The translations under genes were made by a program, and so were the position numbers. Of a stretch of 64,000 bases of DNA, positions 1 through 11,169 are shown one piece after another; positions within the stretch are counted from its first letter, which is position 1, and each line of letters starts with the position of its first letter. This stretch comes from Urophycis tenuis (lineage: Eukaryota; Chordata; Actinopteri; Gadiformes; Phycidae): the NCBI GenBank assembly GCA_036785325.1, contig JAXIVH010000016.1, positions 2,434,047-2,498,046 of the forward strand. The letters run 5' to 3'. The notes under the pieces are model-generated. The model did no database searches and was not told the origin of the DNA. It saw only the letters and a list, made by a program, of their open reading frames with translations.

Positions 1-79
1 TACAATCAACAATCAACTGATCAACACAGGATACAATGACGAAATGTCAACTAAATGTTTATTAAAGGAAAAGTAACCT

Positions 80-391
80 GTCGCCTCACAGCAAGAGGGT
101 TCTGGGTTCGAATCCACCTGGGACCTTTCTGTGTGGAGATTGCATGTTCTCCCCGTGCTTGCGTGGGTTCTCTCCGGGTACTCCGGCTTCCTCCCACAGA
201 CCAAAAACATGCAGGTTGGGGATTAGGTTAATTGGTGTCTCTAAATTGACCATAGGTGTGTATGTAAGTGTGAATGGTTGTTCGTCTCAATATGTTAGCC
301 CTGTGATTGGCTGGCGACCTGTCCAGGGTGTACCCCGCCTCTCGCCCGTTGTAGCTGGGATTGGCTCCAGCCCCCCTGCGACCCTCTAGAG
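80..391 (+). repeat. tRNA-derived SINE, 5'-truncated, left part
   Basis: The segment matches, in the same order, the full-length minus-strand copy at 47179-47559, including the B-box-like stretch GGTTCGAATCC and the internal part that ends near the GACCCTC motif. The copy lacks the first ~40 bases of the tRNA-like head. Its last 8 bases (CTCTAGAG, 384-391) are the target duplicated by the hAT element that follows; the SINE resumes at 3036. The 83-base ORF-like translations here have no meaning. Confidence 0.85.
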
Positions 392-614
392 CAGGGGTGC
401 TCATTACGTCGATCGCATGACATTTAAAAAAAAAAAACTATTTATTTTTTTCTATAGGCTAGAATCCATCCCATCATTTGATTGACATACAGGTAAGCCT
501 GTCGGGAGGCAATCACAGTGAACCGCACATGCGCAATAGACAGTGACCTCACACCTCATCGCCGCATGTTTGGCCACGCATTCACCAATCCGGCGCCAAA
601 GCTAATAATAAAAA

Positions 615-2473
615 ATGAGTGGGGTTGCTGGACCGAGTAAGAAGCCGAAAAAGTATAACTTTCATGCGGAATGGGAGTTGGACTTTTTTTTCACAATGTC
701 ATTTTCTAAGTGCCTTTGCCTCATCTGCCGGATTACAATCGCAATGCCGAAGAAGGGAAATGTGGAGCGGCATTTTCGGACTCTTCATGGAAAATACGAT
801 ACCGACTTCCCGCCGGATAGCGAGCTGAGAAAGACAAAGGTGAATTAATTAAAATCGCTGTTGTCCGGACAGCAGTCATTTTTTTCACAACATACTTCCA
901 AAGCGAAAGCTGCCACCGAAGCATCGTTCCGGTTGAGTCACATCATCGTTAATAACAAGAAGTCCTTCCAAGACGGAGAAATGGTAAAAGACGCATTCGT
1001 TGAAGCAGCAGACACATTGTTCCGAGACTTTAAAAATAAGACCGAAATATTATCTTCAATCAAAGCTCTGCCGCTGTCAAGACATAGTTACACGGCGATG
1101 TGAAGCCATGGCTGAAGATGTAACAGCAAATGTGGAAGGATATCAGTGATTGTGACTGTTTTTCACTGCAGTTGGACGAATCTACTGACGTGAGTGACAC
1201 AGCGCAGATGTGCATTTTCATTCGTATGGTGTTTAGTGATCTCACTGCAAAAGAGGAGCTACTGACATTACTTCCCATGAAAGAAAAAACGCGAGGAGAG
1301 GACATATTTCAGTCATTTAAAAATTTTATTGCGAAAACTCAGCTCCCAGTAAACAAATTGGTGTCTATCACCACTGATGGAGCACCCGCAATGGTTGGCC
1401 GTGTGAATGGATTTATTGCCAAGTGCAGGCAGGACGATGCTTTCGCAGACTTCTTGAACTACCATTGCATAATCCACCAACAAGTGCTATGCGCTAAAAT
1501 GCTCAATATGAAAGACATCATGGATGTGACAACAAAGATCGCCTGCTCTATTCGAGCCAGATCTCTTCAGAGACGGTTATTCCGTGCACACCTAGAGAAG
1601 GTTGAGTGCGAACACTCTGAGTTGTTGCTGCATACTGATGTAAGATGGCTTAGTCGAGGGAAATTCCTGCAAAGATTTCGCGAGCTCTGTCCGGAGATCA
1701 AGGAGTTTTTCTGTGTAGCTGGACATGCAGAATACAAGCAACTAAATGACAGTCAGAGGCTGTTAGACCTGGCATTTTTAACCGATCTGACAAACATGCT
1801 GAACGACCTCAATCTTGAGCTGCAAGGAAAAGACAAAACAGTGATCAATATGATCAGCTCTGTTAATGCTTTCAAACGAAAGATGCAATATCTCTCCTTA
1901 AAGCTGCAGCGCCATGATTTGTCAAACTTCCAGAACCTGGCGTCAGAGCTGGAGACGCAAGGGAAGGCCTGTGTGCAACCTGACAGTGCACGCTACACGC
2001 AGCAGATTGACAATTGTCTGTCAGAGTTTGACAAACGCTTTCAAGACTTTTCATTGCTGGAGCCAGTCGCCACATTCATGCGTTATCCTTTTCGGGAAGA
2101 TGCTGACGTTGATTCACTTGCATCAAAAATTGCAGCACTTTTTCAACTGAACCCTTCTGGAGTGGAAGATGAGATTTTGACTCTTCAAGCCGACATTGAG
2201 CTGAAGTCAAGAGCTCATGGACAGTTCTGGAACTTACTCACAGAGGCAAAGTACCCCAACATGAGGAGATGTGCTACCTCATTGACTGCATTATTCGGCT
2301 CCACTTATTTATGTGAGTCAGCCTTTTCCCACATGAAGATCATCAAGTCCAAGTACCGTTCCACCATGACTGATGAACATTTGGCAGTGTGCTTGAGGCT
2401 GGCTGTCAGCAGCTACTGCCCGGACTATGCGTCCCTGGCTGATTCACTTCAGTGCAAGTCATCAAACAACTAA
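615..2473 (+). pseudogene. hAT transposase (GTF2IRD2/ZBED-like), three lesions
   Basis: The N-terminus (615-848) carries a BED-like zinc finger: a CLIC pair followed by HFRTLH. An in-frame TAA at 846-848 interrupts it, and the frame then continues to about 1085. Two small indels near 1085 and 1132 shift the frame, after which one long frame (1130-2473, 447 codons) runs to the natural end. That part shows the hAT catalytic landmarks: LDESTDV, then ITTDGAPAM, the HCIIHQ block, RWLSRG, and the C-terminal dimerisation region with TYLCESAFSHMK. Together the parts would give the usual ~600 aa of this family. The catalytic body is well preserved, so the element is young, but this copy cannot encode the complete enzyme. 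Confidence 0.9.
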
Positions 2474-2528
2474 ACTCAGCTAATTACAAAAATACATGCA
2501 CACACACACTATATATATATATATATAT

Positions 2529-2905
2529 TGTGGCAACCCGGGCCGTGCACAGAGGCCCTGGCAGCCCAGGGGACAGGTCAGGCAGGGAATCTACCACCTT
2601 TTCCCCCCAGAAAGTGTGGAAAAAGGAGTTATGTCTTGTTGTCGTTGCAGGGAGAGGCAACAGTCCGGTCCAGGTGTCCTTTCCGGGACGACCCATTCCC
2701 CAAGCATCCGGACCAAGGGGACGAGAGAACCAGCCAAGGCTCACGGAGCCCAGTCTTTTTGTTATAGTTGTTATAGTTAACTTCTGGGGCGATAGTCAGC
2801 CCGTCTTTTGTGTTGGACCTAATAAATGCGCCTTGGTGCGGCTTTTTTTGTAAGCAGAGACTTGTGGTCATTTGGGGGAAGGGGACACTACGGCACCGGG
2901 GTACC

Positions 2906-2908
<3 letters not shown>
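2529..2908 (+). mobile_element. Solo LTR inserted in hAT 3' UTR
   Basis: A 380 bp unit begins TGTGG and ends CCACA, the TG...CA ends expected of a retroviral-type LTR. It holds a polyadenylation signal AATAAA at 2821-2826 followed by a GT/T-rich stretch, and it lies inside an (AT)n tract with ATAT on both sides as a probable 4 bp duplication. No internal region is present, so it is a recombination product (solo LTR). I cannot place it in a family. Confidence 0.7.

Positions 2909-2951
<43 letters not shown>
2909..2951. repeat. (AT)n microsatellite
   Basis: An uninterrupted AT dinucleotide run. A shorter run at 2508-2528 lies on the other side of the solo LTR, so the LTR split one tract. Confidence 0.95.
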
Positions 2952-2953
<2 letters not shown>

Positions 2954-3035
2954 GTTTTTTTTTGTAGTGGGTAGATCTTTGTGACTTGGTCATTTTAAAA
3001 GTAGCTCTCGAGCTTAAAAAGTGTGAGCACCCCTG

Positions 3036-3077
3036 CTCTAGAGGATAAGCGGTACAGAAAATGGATGGATGGATAAC
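3036..3077 (+). repeat. SINE tail, right part of split copy
   Basis: After the second CTCTAGAG copy the sequence continues GATAAGCGGTACAGAAAATGG and a short (ATGG)n tail, exactly the 3' end of the 47179-47559 SINE. With 80-391 it makes one SINE copy. Confidence 0.85.
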
Positions 3078-3800
3078 CTAAAGGAGTAACCTAAACTAAT
3101 CATGGCGTGTGTAGTCAGTGGAGTGGAGAAGTTTGTGTAATGTTGTAAAAAGGAGTACAGCAACCCAAATGCAAAACAAAAGCCAAACAAGGTTTCTTTA
3201 GGAGGAGAGACCCACAGCTAATGAGCTCCAGGAGAGTGTTACAAGCACCCAGACTCTTACAGCCCAGGTGGTGCCACTCCTGCTGATGTCAGAAGAGGGA
3301 GAGAGAACAGGGAGGGTCGTCACACCATGAAGGGATTCTATGTGCATTTACACGTAGGACTTAGGGACAGAATAAGGACAAGCTGAATATCTTGTTGTGT
3401 GTTCCATCATCAAATATTATTTTTTTTTAGTATTTATCAAATGTTGCATGAATTAACATTTTGCAGAATTTTGCAGTATTTATCGAATGATGCATGAATT
3501 AACATGAAATAGGAATTTTGTAGTATTTATCATATTATGCATGTATTTCTATTGAATATTTGTATTTATTAATAAAATTGTTTATTTTTATTAATGTAGA
3601 AATCTTTTGATTAATTAACATTTAATAATAATATAAGGAATAAGGACAACATGAATTGGTTCTGTCTATCATGCTAACATTTAACAGCATGTTTTGTGTT
3701 GTATAATTGTATATATATATATTAAGGGACAGAATAAGGACAAGCCGAATATCTTGTTTTGTGTTCCATCATAAAATATTTTTTTTTTTTGTATCAAATG

Positions 3801-3831
<31 letters not shown>

Positions 3832-4490
3832 TAAGATAAGATAGTCCTTTATTAATCCCCCTTAGGAGAAATTCACAGTGACCAGTACAGGGGATAGATG
3901 AGTGCAATAAGAACCTGACTATAGTCAATAAACAATAAATAGACCTACCTAGACAAGATTAGGTTAAAATAAGTTAAATACGAACTCTTAAGTCAGGTCG
4001 GTGAAAAAGTGAGAACCTGTATGCATACATAGTAAACATCCTTGGTAGCTATCAGTAGTGCAAAAATAGGTGTGCAAATGTGCGGAATGTGCAAGATGCA
4101 AGATGTGCAAATTTTTACAAGTTATTCCAGGTACTCTTTTAGGTATTCTTTTTTTTGGTTTGTAATATGACAACACATAAAGGTCTATGACTTTAAAGTT
4201 GTTATTACAACACAGTGATTTATGACTCCCAACCTTTCACGTGATGTCAAAAAAAAAAAAAAAAAAGACCAGTAATGGTACTCCTAGTTTACTGGATGGG
4301 GTTCGATTCCCTGTGGTGTCCTGCTGATGGTTTTGGCATGTACATGTAAGACCACATATAACTTAATTACTATGGTAAAAACATTAACAAACATTAGGGT
4401 TACAAAATGCCACAAATTGTGGTGTCCTGCTGACAGGTTTGGCATTTACATGTAAGTTACATGTAAATGTGAAATATTACATGTACATAT
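3078..4490. repeat. Gene-free repeats; inverted LINE-type tail
   Basis: No coding region seen. A ~75 bp segment beginning AGGGACAGAATAAGGACAAG occurs at about 3362-3440 and again at 3724-3797, separated by AT-rich DNA and (AT)n. At 3833-3930 the sequence AGATAAGATAGTCCTTTATTAATCC is the inverted form of the tail seen at 5230-5270 and so is probably the 3' end of a LINE on the minus strand. 4330-4490 matches the dispersed block at 47571-47700. Confidence 0.6.
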
Positions 4491-5600
4491 TTCAGTGACC
4501 ATGAAGGGATTCTATGTTAATGTACATCTAGGAATTAGGAACAGGAAGAATATCTTCTATCATGCTATCATTGAATTTCTTTTTTTTATTTTATTACTGA
4601 CCATTTTTTTAAGCAAGAACAGACATATCCCCTTGAAGGAGTTTGTTGACAAACATGGGCAAAAAAGACGACATAATTGAATATGGCCGAATTTGACAGG
4701 AAACCACAGCCAAGGCCTTCAACGTAGAGTCGCAAATAGCACAACCTTTGTTAAGCACCATCTTCTGACTTTACTGACCAATTTTGAAGTAGAACGGACA
4801 TATCCCCTCCTTCATCCCACCAACCATCAGGCTCAGGAAGCTCCAACACCACCAGACAAATGGAATGGACTGAACTTTCATTCACATACACCACACCACA
4901 CACCTTGGACTGTGACCCAGCCGTTGTTATTCCAGGACCATTCACATATTGTACCTGGAATACCTGTATAAATTTGCACATCTTGCACCTTGCACTTTCC
5001 GCATAATTGCACTATTTTATCTAATTGCACTATTTGATCTATCTTGCATTTTGCACCACAAACTGCTATCTAGGACACTAGTATGCATACGGGTCCTCTC
5101 GTCACCGACCTGACTTAAGAGCGCGTATTTAAGCTAATCTATTGTTTTTTTATTGTGTATAGAATTTAGCAAGGCTCTTTACTGCTCATCTATCCCCTGC
5201 ACTGCTGGTCTCTGCAAATTTCTCCTACGGGGGATTAATAAAGAAATATCTTATCTTATCTTATCTTATCTTGAAGGAGTTTGTTCACAGACATGGGCAA
5301 AAAAGACGACAATTGATCATGGACGAATTTGACGGCACGCCATGGCCACGCCCTTCTAGGTAGAGTTGCAAATAGCACAACTTTTGTTAAGCACCACGTT
5401 TTAACTGTACTGACCAATTTTGAAGCAGATGAAGGAGTTCGTTCACAAACATGGGCATAAAAGTCGACATAATTGAATATGGCCGACTTTGACGGCACGC
5501 CATGGCCACACCCTTCAAGGTAGAGTTGCAAATAGCACAACTTTTGTTAAGCACCATGTTGTGAATGTAGAAAAAAAATTGAAGCCCAAGCGACAAATCC
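4491..5600 (+). repeat. ~155-170 bp tandem units split by LINE tail
   Basis: Three to four diverged head-to-tail units are visible. Each runs from GAAGGAGTTTGTT through ACAAACATGGGC and GTAGAGT(C/T)GCAAATAGCAC to TTGTTAAGCACC and ACTGACCAATTTTGAAG. A LINE 3' fragment (4809-5270) interrupts the second unit. Single related units also flank the TTAA element at 47800-47938 and 52701-52755, so this is a genome-wide tandem or dispersed repeat. Confidence 0.75.
4809..5270 (+). mobile_element. 5'-truncated LINE 3' end, (TTATC)n tail
   Basis: The insertion sits between the two halves of a tandem unit: upstream ends CATATCCCCT and downstream resumes TTGAAGGAG. It ends GGGGGATTAATAAAG(A)n followed by repeated TTATC, a tail form common in fish L2- or RTE-type LINEs. 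It has no reading frame of note. Confidence 0.65.
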
Positions 5601-6635
5601 CCTGGGAGGAGTTCGTTCAAATAGGACGCGAAAATCGAAAATGACAAAAATTAAAATGAAAATATCTGACTTCCGGTGGGTTTTTTGGTATGGGTCTAAG
5701 AGGCTTTTTGTAGGTCTTGGCCTGTTTAACGTGCCCACCAAGTTTCATACATATCCTCGAAATGTGGTGCCGGGGCTGTCGTTTTTAAAGCCTGTAGGGG
5801 GCGCTACAACCACGATTTTTAGTATGTGAGTTTTTGGCAGAACTATACACGTGTCCTGTGAATTTCATATTCTACTATTACGGTGTTTGCACAGTGATTT
5901 ACCCTGCTTTTAGAGCGCCATCTAGTGGCAGAATTTTTTTCCCCTTTTGACCCAAGCCTCAGGGAGCCATGGGCTATCTGCATACCAAGTTTTGTTTAAA
6001 TCGCACTTGCCAATGTTGAGATATAAACTTCTTGATTTTAAAGAGCGCCACCTAGTGGCAATAACCAGATATTTAGTAGGATGCATGGAGGTATACCGAA
6101 GTAGAGACCAAAGTTTGGTGTTGAACGGACATAGCAATGTGGAGATATGGTCCACTACCTGTTTTTACGTAAAATTTACACATCTAAAAAAAATTATAGC
6201 GTGCTTTAGAGAATTTCAACATACTTCATATGACGTTTTTTCATATTTCAGTCTGGAGATACATGTTGAGTTTCGTGCGAATCGGAGAAAGCCCCATGAT
6301 TTGAGGCCGAGGACACACTTTTTTTGCGTTTTTGAATTGTAGCAAAAAAAGGTCAGGCGGAAGTGGGCGTGGCCTACATGAGGTGATGCAGCATTATTGC
6401 CCGCATGCGTGGATATTTTTTAAAAGTTTTGAAGTTTTTGAATGTGCGACAAAATATGCGGTAGTTATTAGCCTTACGGATTTCGCTCAAAAACAGCGCC
6501 ACCTAGAGGTCTTCCTTGTGTGCGACATGAACGTGACGCATAGAATATATAATTTTTCACCAGACCTGAAAACGTTGCCAAAAAAACTGTTCGTATATGT
6601 TCAGATAGTGCAAATTGCCGTCAAAGTTCCCCGAA
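5600..6635. repeat. Old repeat with recurrent AGCGCCACCTAGTGG motif
   Basis: No gene. The motif AGCGCC(A/T)(C/T)CTAG(T/A)GG appears near 5911, 6042 and 6495, each in similar context (a description of a CCAAGTTT-like block followed by the motif). I read it as a long degraded repeat of unknown class. ORFs of 100-131 codons here have no recognisable motifs. Confidence 0.5.
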
Positions 6636-6890
6636 ATAAATAAACGAACCAAAAACAATAGGGACCTCGTCCTGTTTCACAGGCTCGGTCCCTAAATAAT
6701 AATAAACGGACCAAAAACAAAAGGGACCTTGGTCCTGTTTCACAGGCTCGGCCCCTAATAAACGGACCAAAAACAAAAGGGACCTTGGTCCTGTTTCACA
6801 GGCTCGGTCCCTAATGACAAATAAACGCATCAAAAACATAAGGGACCTCGGTCCCTAAATAACTAGGGTTAATGCCCAGCGGGGCATTGA
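6636..6890 (+). repeat. ~60 bp tandem array
   Basis: About four units share AATAAACG(G/A)ACCAAAAACA, AAGGGACCT(T/C)GG and CCTGTTTCACAGGCTCGG, starting near 6638, 6700, 6758 and 6820. The last unit is shortened and runs into a GGGACC/GGTCCC inverted motif. Confidence 0.8.
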
Positions 6891-6899
6891 GCGGGACCT

Positions 6900-7065
6900 C
6901 GCCGGCATGTGGATGGTGTCGTGACAGGTTCTTGTACATGTGGATGATGTTGTGACAGGTTCTTGTTCATGTGGATGGTGTTGTGACAGGTTCTCGTTCA
7001 TGTGGATGGTGTTGTGACAGGTTCTCGTTTGCACGTGGATGGCGTCTTGACTGGTTCTTGTTTGT
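6900..7065 (+). repeat. ~39 bp minisatellite
   Basis: Four to five units of (C/A)ATGTGGATG(G/A)TGTTGTGACAGG followed by TTCT(T/C)GTT; the last one or two are diverged (ACGTGGATGGCGTCTTGACTGG). Confidence 0.85.
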
Positions 7066-8380
7066 GGTGGTCTGCGCACTGTGCGGTACAGTGGGGTGTT
7101 TGGCAATGGCGGTGGGGAGAGTGGTTTGAAATGTTCACGGGTGTGGGGGTTGGGGGTCGGTTTTTAGTTTGAGGTGGTGGACTTGGGGAGGTTATGGACA
7201 TGGGGAGGGGGTGAAGTGGGAAGTTGCTGGTTGTTGGAGTTGGAATATCACATCTTTAGGAAAACATGTTGTTGTATCAGGTGTTTGTGCCGTGCAGCCT
7301 TTCTGCCCTGTGTTGTGTTTGGCTGACTTTAAGTTGTTTGGGGTGAAGTATAAGTGGCTTGTTTGAAGTGTAATAGTCATTTGCACTTTCACACTTGCAC
7401 ATCCATCTTGCGCAATTTATCTACACATCTATTTTTTTTTATATCTAAATTTCAACAGGAGTCAGTTACCAATTGCAGTGTTCATCTTCATCTACTAATT
7501 GCACTGTTCATCTCAATGATGACTACTATGTATGTCCAGAAGAATTAATCTTTTTTTTTCCACCTACCAACTGCACTGTTCATCTCAATGATAGTACAGC
7601 GGCTAAGCCCAGATTTTCATACAATTGTGCAGTTTTTGCAGAAAGCACGAAACTTGGTACATTCATAGTACTCCCCCTAGGGATCAAAAATTAAAATGGA
7701 CCCCAACAAGTAGCGCTCCCTAGGGGCCACCATCTTGATTTAAAAAATGGCTGCCAAAATATGGCATTTTTTCTAGATTTATAATGCTATACTGCTTTTA
7801 ACACATAACATGATGTGTCTATTTCTATCTTTCAAAATTATGAAATGCATAACATGACAAGCATGTGTAATTAAAATGGCAGACATGTTGGATTTTAAGG
7901 AAGTGGTCATAATTCTGACACTATCTTTAAACAACGAGTAAAAACCTGTGGTGCATTTAGGCTATGTACAGTGGAGGAAATAAGTATAGGGTGATTCTGC
8001 GAAATCGGTGCCTTTTAGCGTCCCTAACAAAAAATCTGTCATAAAGTTGCTTAAACAATGAATAAATGTGTAATTTAAAAACTCTTAATGTTACTATAGA
8101 TCCTTTCATCAATATAAGACCAAGTAAAAGCCAATAAATTAATATTTAAAATAATTAAAATCACATTTTATATGCTATGGGTAAGGATTTTGGCCTGTCC
8201 CCCACTATGGTTGTTCTTTTTCAACAGAATTTTTAATTTATAAGTTTTGGGCAAAAACATACAATTCTCACAGTTTTATATTTTCTCAAGTGTAATCTCA
8301 TTGTTAAGCAATAGTTTTGACATAAATATATATAATTTCTTAGAAATATAAGTCATTTGTCATCGTCAAGTCATTGTCCC
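7066..8380. other. No gene seen; decayed repeat DNA
   Basis: A GT-rich stretch (7066-7250) and short repeats around AATTGCA(C/G)TGTTCATCT (7475-7590). From about 7977, AGTGGAGGAAATAAGTATAGGGTGATTCTGCG looks like the outer end of a DNA transposon, possibly the left end of the element with the gene at 9107-11169, but no matching right end is visible. Confidence 0.35.
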
Positions 8381-8390
8381 TTATGTCATA

Positions 8391-8785
8391 TCAGTCGTGT
8401 TACTATCACCAAAAACCCCCTATAAAATAATGGTACAAACCAGAAGTGGCATAATTTCAAAGGAAGTGACATCATTTCAAGGAAGTGGATTCCAGAGTTT
8501 AAAAAGAGGTAAGTTTCTCTCTTCTTAAATTTCCTATTTTTCATGTTTTATCAGCAGAGGTAGAGCGGGGTCGTCATACAACATCAGTCCTGTTACCACA
8601 ATTTAAAGCGTAAACATAAACAATTATTTATTAATCCTGATATTACCAATATCTAGATGTAATAACCTTTCAGATGACATACTATGTGCATTCCTGACCT
8701 TGACCTGTTAGCTAGCAATGAGCATATTAGCATGAAGTCATCAGTCCTGTTACCATCAGTCCTGTTACCATTAGTCCTGTCATTA
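8391..8785 (+). repeat. Iterated 15-mer TCAGTCCTGTTACCA
   Basis: Copies at 8391-8405 (two mismatches), 8584-8598 (exact), 8741-8755 (exact), 8756-8770 (exact, directly adjacent) and 8771-8785 (diverged). They lie a few hundred bases upstream of the DDE gene at 9107. Iterated short motifs near a transposon end are often transposase binding sites; that role is inferred. Confidence 0.6.
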
Positions 8786-9106
8786 TCCCAGAGCAATGGG
8801 GAGCATAGAGTCTGGCCAAGCTGCAAACCTCAGTCACATATAGTGTATTTGTTATTTGCAGGGGAAAACATTCAAATGCAATTTAACTATCAGGACAACA
8901 ACTGTTATAAAGGTTATTTTGTGTGTTATTGAGCTAAAACCAGCGGCATACGAGTCAGCAGCATGAGCATCAAGCACATGCCAAGTTACCATTGTTTGTT
9001 TTTGCATCTGTTTTTTTATTTGTATACTGATGCTCCTTAACTTGTTGTCTTATTTGCATAGATTTAACATCACTTTTAATTTGCTACACTTTTACAGTTG
9101 TTAGTA

Positions 9107-11169
9107 ATGCCATTAACAGCAGCCGAAAAACAACGGCGCTACCGCGCATGCAGGGACCAAGACCCAGAGAAGAGGGAAAGAAATCTTCAGTGGGAGAAAG
9201 AAAAATATGAGAGACCAAGAACAAGGAAGGAAAAAAAGAATAGGAGAATGCAGTGAGGCAGAGAAGGTGGTGAGGCGAAGGAGATGGAGAGCAGACCAGG
9301 CAAAGAGCACGGCAGCAAGAAAGGCTAGAGCAGTTGCAGTCAACACTCTGTCCACACCTCCAGAGAGCCCCGAGTTTGCAGATGGCCAAGAACCAGGCCC
9401 TTCAAGGTTAGAATAGAAAAGATGTATGTACAGTCTGCACAATATTTACATTAAAAGCGGAAGGTGAGTTGCACCATACAAGCAAATATAGGCATTGGAA
9501 GGACTTGTAGGGAAGTGCATTCAAGAATAGACATGGTACACCACACCAACATGTATACTACTGGAATCTAACTGAATCCTAGTGAGACTGACAAGCAATA
9601 TTGGAGTAATTTAGTCTTATGTTTACATTTCAGGCAACGCCAAGAGGGAAGGTCGAAAAAACACCAAAAAAAAAAGGAACTGCCCTGCTGTTACGGCTAG
9701 AGAGAGAGTTGAAAAAGGCACATAAACAGAGGGAGAAGTACAAGAAAAGATGGCAACGGCTAAAGAAGAGAAACATGTCTCCAAGGTCAAAGTTTAACCA
9801 CCAGCTGCGAGGTTTACCAACAGGGGTGAGGAAGCGTCTACTTTTCCATTCGGCCCTTACCAAAGACCTCCGAGCACGCTACCAAAAAGCAAGCGGAGAA
9901 AAGGAGAGGCAGTTGATTGCTAAAGTATGTGCTGGGGGGAAAATCATCAGGAAGTATAAGCTGAGGCAATATGCGGAGGCGGCCTTGGGGTTCTCCAAAA
10001 AGAGGTGGAGAATGTCCAGCAAAGAATCCCTGACATTTAAACGCAAAGGAAATGCACGCACCGAAGAAAAAATTAAAACCTGTGTGCGAGATTATTTTGA
10101 ACGGGACGATATCAGCCAACTAACATCAGGCAAAAGCCAGACGAAAACAAAATGTAAAACAAAAAAGCAAAGGCGTTTCCTTCTTGATACCATGCAAAAT
10201 GCGGACAAGAAGTTCTTGGCCAAATACCCAGAGAGAAAGATTTCGTATTCATTGTTCTGTCACCTCCGACCTTTTTGGGTCGTGACCCCAAGTCTGGCAG
10301 ACAGGGAGACCTGTCAGTGTAAGACACACGAAAACCTTGCTTTTATTGCTCACAAGCTCCACTACTACAAGCTGGTCACAAATTGCAATTTGGAAGAGCT
10401 GGTCAAAGAAATTGTGTGTGACTCCAAAAGAAAGGACTGCATGTATGGTGAGTGTGAGACATGCAAACTCACCAACTTTCCACTGAAGGCTCCTTACACA
10501 CCAGAAACCATGGTCTCCTATGCCCAGCGGGAAGTGGAGGAGCGGCAGAGAGTTGAGGCAGGTGAAAGTGTCGCTTTCAAAATTACTGTCAAAAAGGTTA
10601 TGGAGAGCACTCTGGGTGACCTCATTGATAAATTCAATGACCAGCTTGTGAAGTTCAAACGCCACAGCTTTAACATCGGGCAGCAATTTGCATTCTCCAG
10701 AGCCCTGAAGGCAGGGCTCTCCGATAATGAATGTATCATTCATATCGATTTTTCAGAAAATTATGCCTGCAAATGGTCCTCTGAGATCCAGGCTGCACAA
10801 TTTGGGGGCTCTCACCAACAAGCAATCCTCCATACAGGTGTGCTATACACAGCCCCAAATGCTACACCTAACTGTTTTTGTACAGTGACTGAATCAAGGC
10901 AAAAAGGGCCGGCTGCAATTTGGGAGCATCTTAGGCCGGTGCTGACTCTCATCAAGCAGAAGCATACTGCTGTGAAGGTGCTACATTTTCTGAGTGATGG
11001 ACCCTGCTCACAATACCCACAGCGCGGCAACTTTTTCCTCCTATGCACTGAATTGTACGAATGGGACTTCACTCAAGGCACATGGAACTTTTTCGAGGCC
11101 AGTCACGGCAAGGGGGCTCCTGATGGAGTAGGGGGTGCACTAAAGCGACAAGCTGATGGCCTTGTCAGC
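9107..11169 (+). pseudogene. Two-exon DDE-type transposase, family unassigned
   Basis: Exon 1 (9107-9406) starts MPLTAAEKQRRYRA, is very basic, has a one-base frameshift near 9207, and ends at a donor AAG|GTTAGA. Exon 2 begins after TTTCAG at 9634 and stays open to ~11169. It starts with a basic coiled-coil-like region (RLERELKKAHKQREKYKK), has a cysteine cluster (CQCKTHENL ... CMYGECETC), and three acidic positions in conserved-looking settings: HIDFSENYACKW, HFLSDGPCSQY and FFEASHGKGAPDG. This is a DDE layout I associate with a teleost and invertebrate transposon family that may be filed under IS3EU-like or related groups, but I am not sure of the name. The frame continues past 11169 only by chance, because a different transposase begins there. 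Confidence 0.7.

Larger units (their letters stand above)
392..3035 (+). mobile_element. hAT element with perfect 8 bp TSD
   Basis: The element starts CAGGGGTGCTCA and ends with the inverted complement TGAGCACCCCTG, a 12 bp terminal inverted repeat. It is flanked by identical 8 bp duplications CTCTAGAG at 384-391 and 3036-3043, the hallmark of hAT transposition. It carries a broken transposase gene (615-2473) and, in its 3' untranslated part, a nested solo LTR and AT microsatellites. The termini and protein resemble the Charlie-like hAT group from which vertebrate GTF2IRD2 took its hAT domain. Because it sits inside a SINE it is younger than that SINE. Confidence 0.93.

Noticed and set aside
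5947..6643. ORFs of 131 and 103 codons
   Set aside because: They lie in a degraded repeat, have no motif and overlap the recurrent AGCGCCACCTAGTGG blocks.
6636..7065. CRISPR-like tandem repeats
   Set aside because: Units are directly adjacent minisatellites with no unique spacers.
9630..10743. Minus-strand ORFs up to 164 codons
   Set aside because: Shadows of the plus-strand DDE transposase; no motifs of their own.
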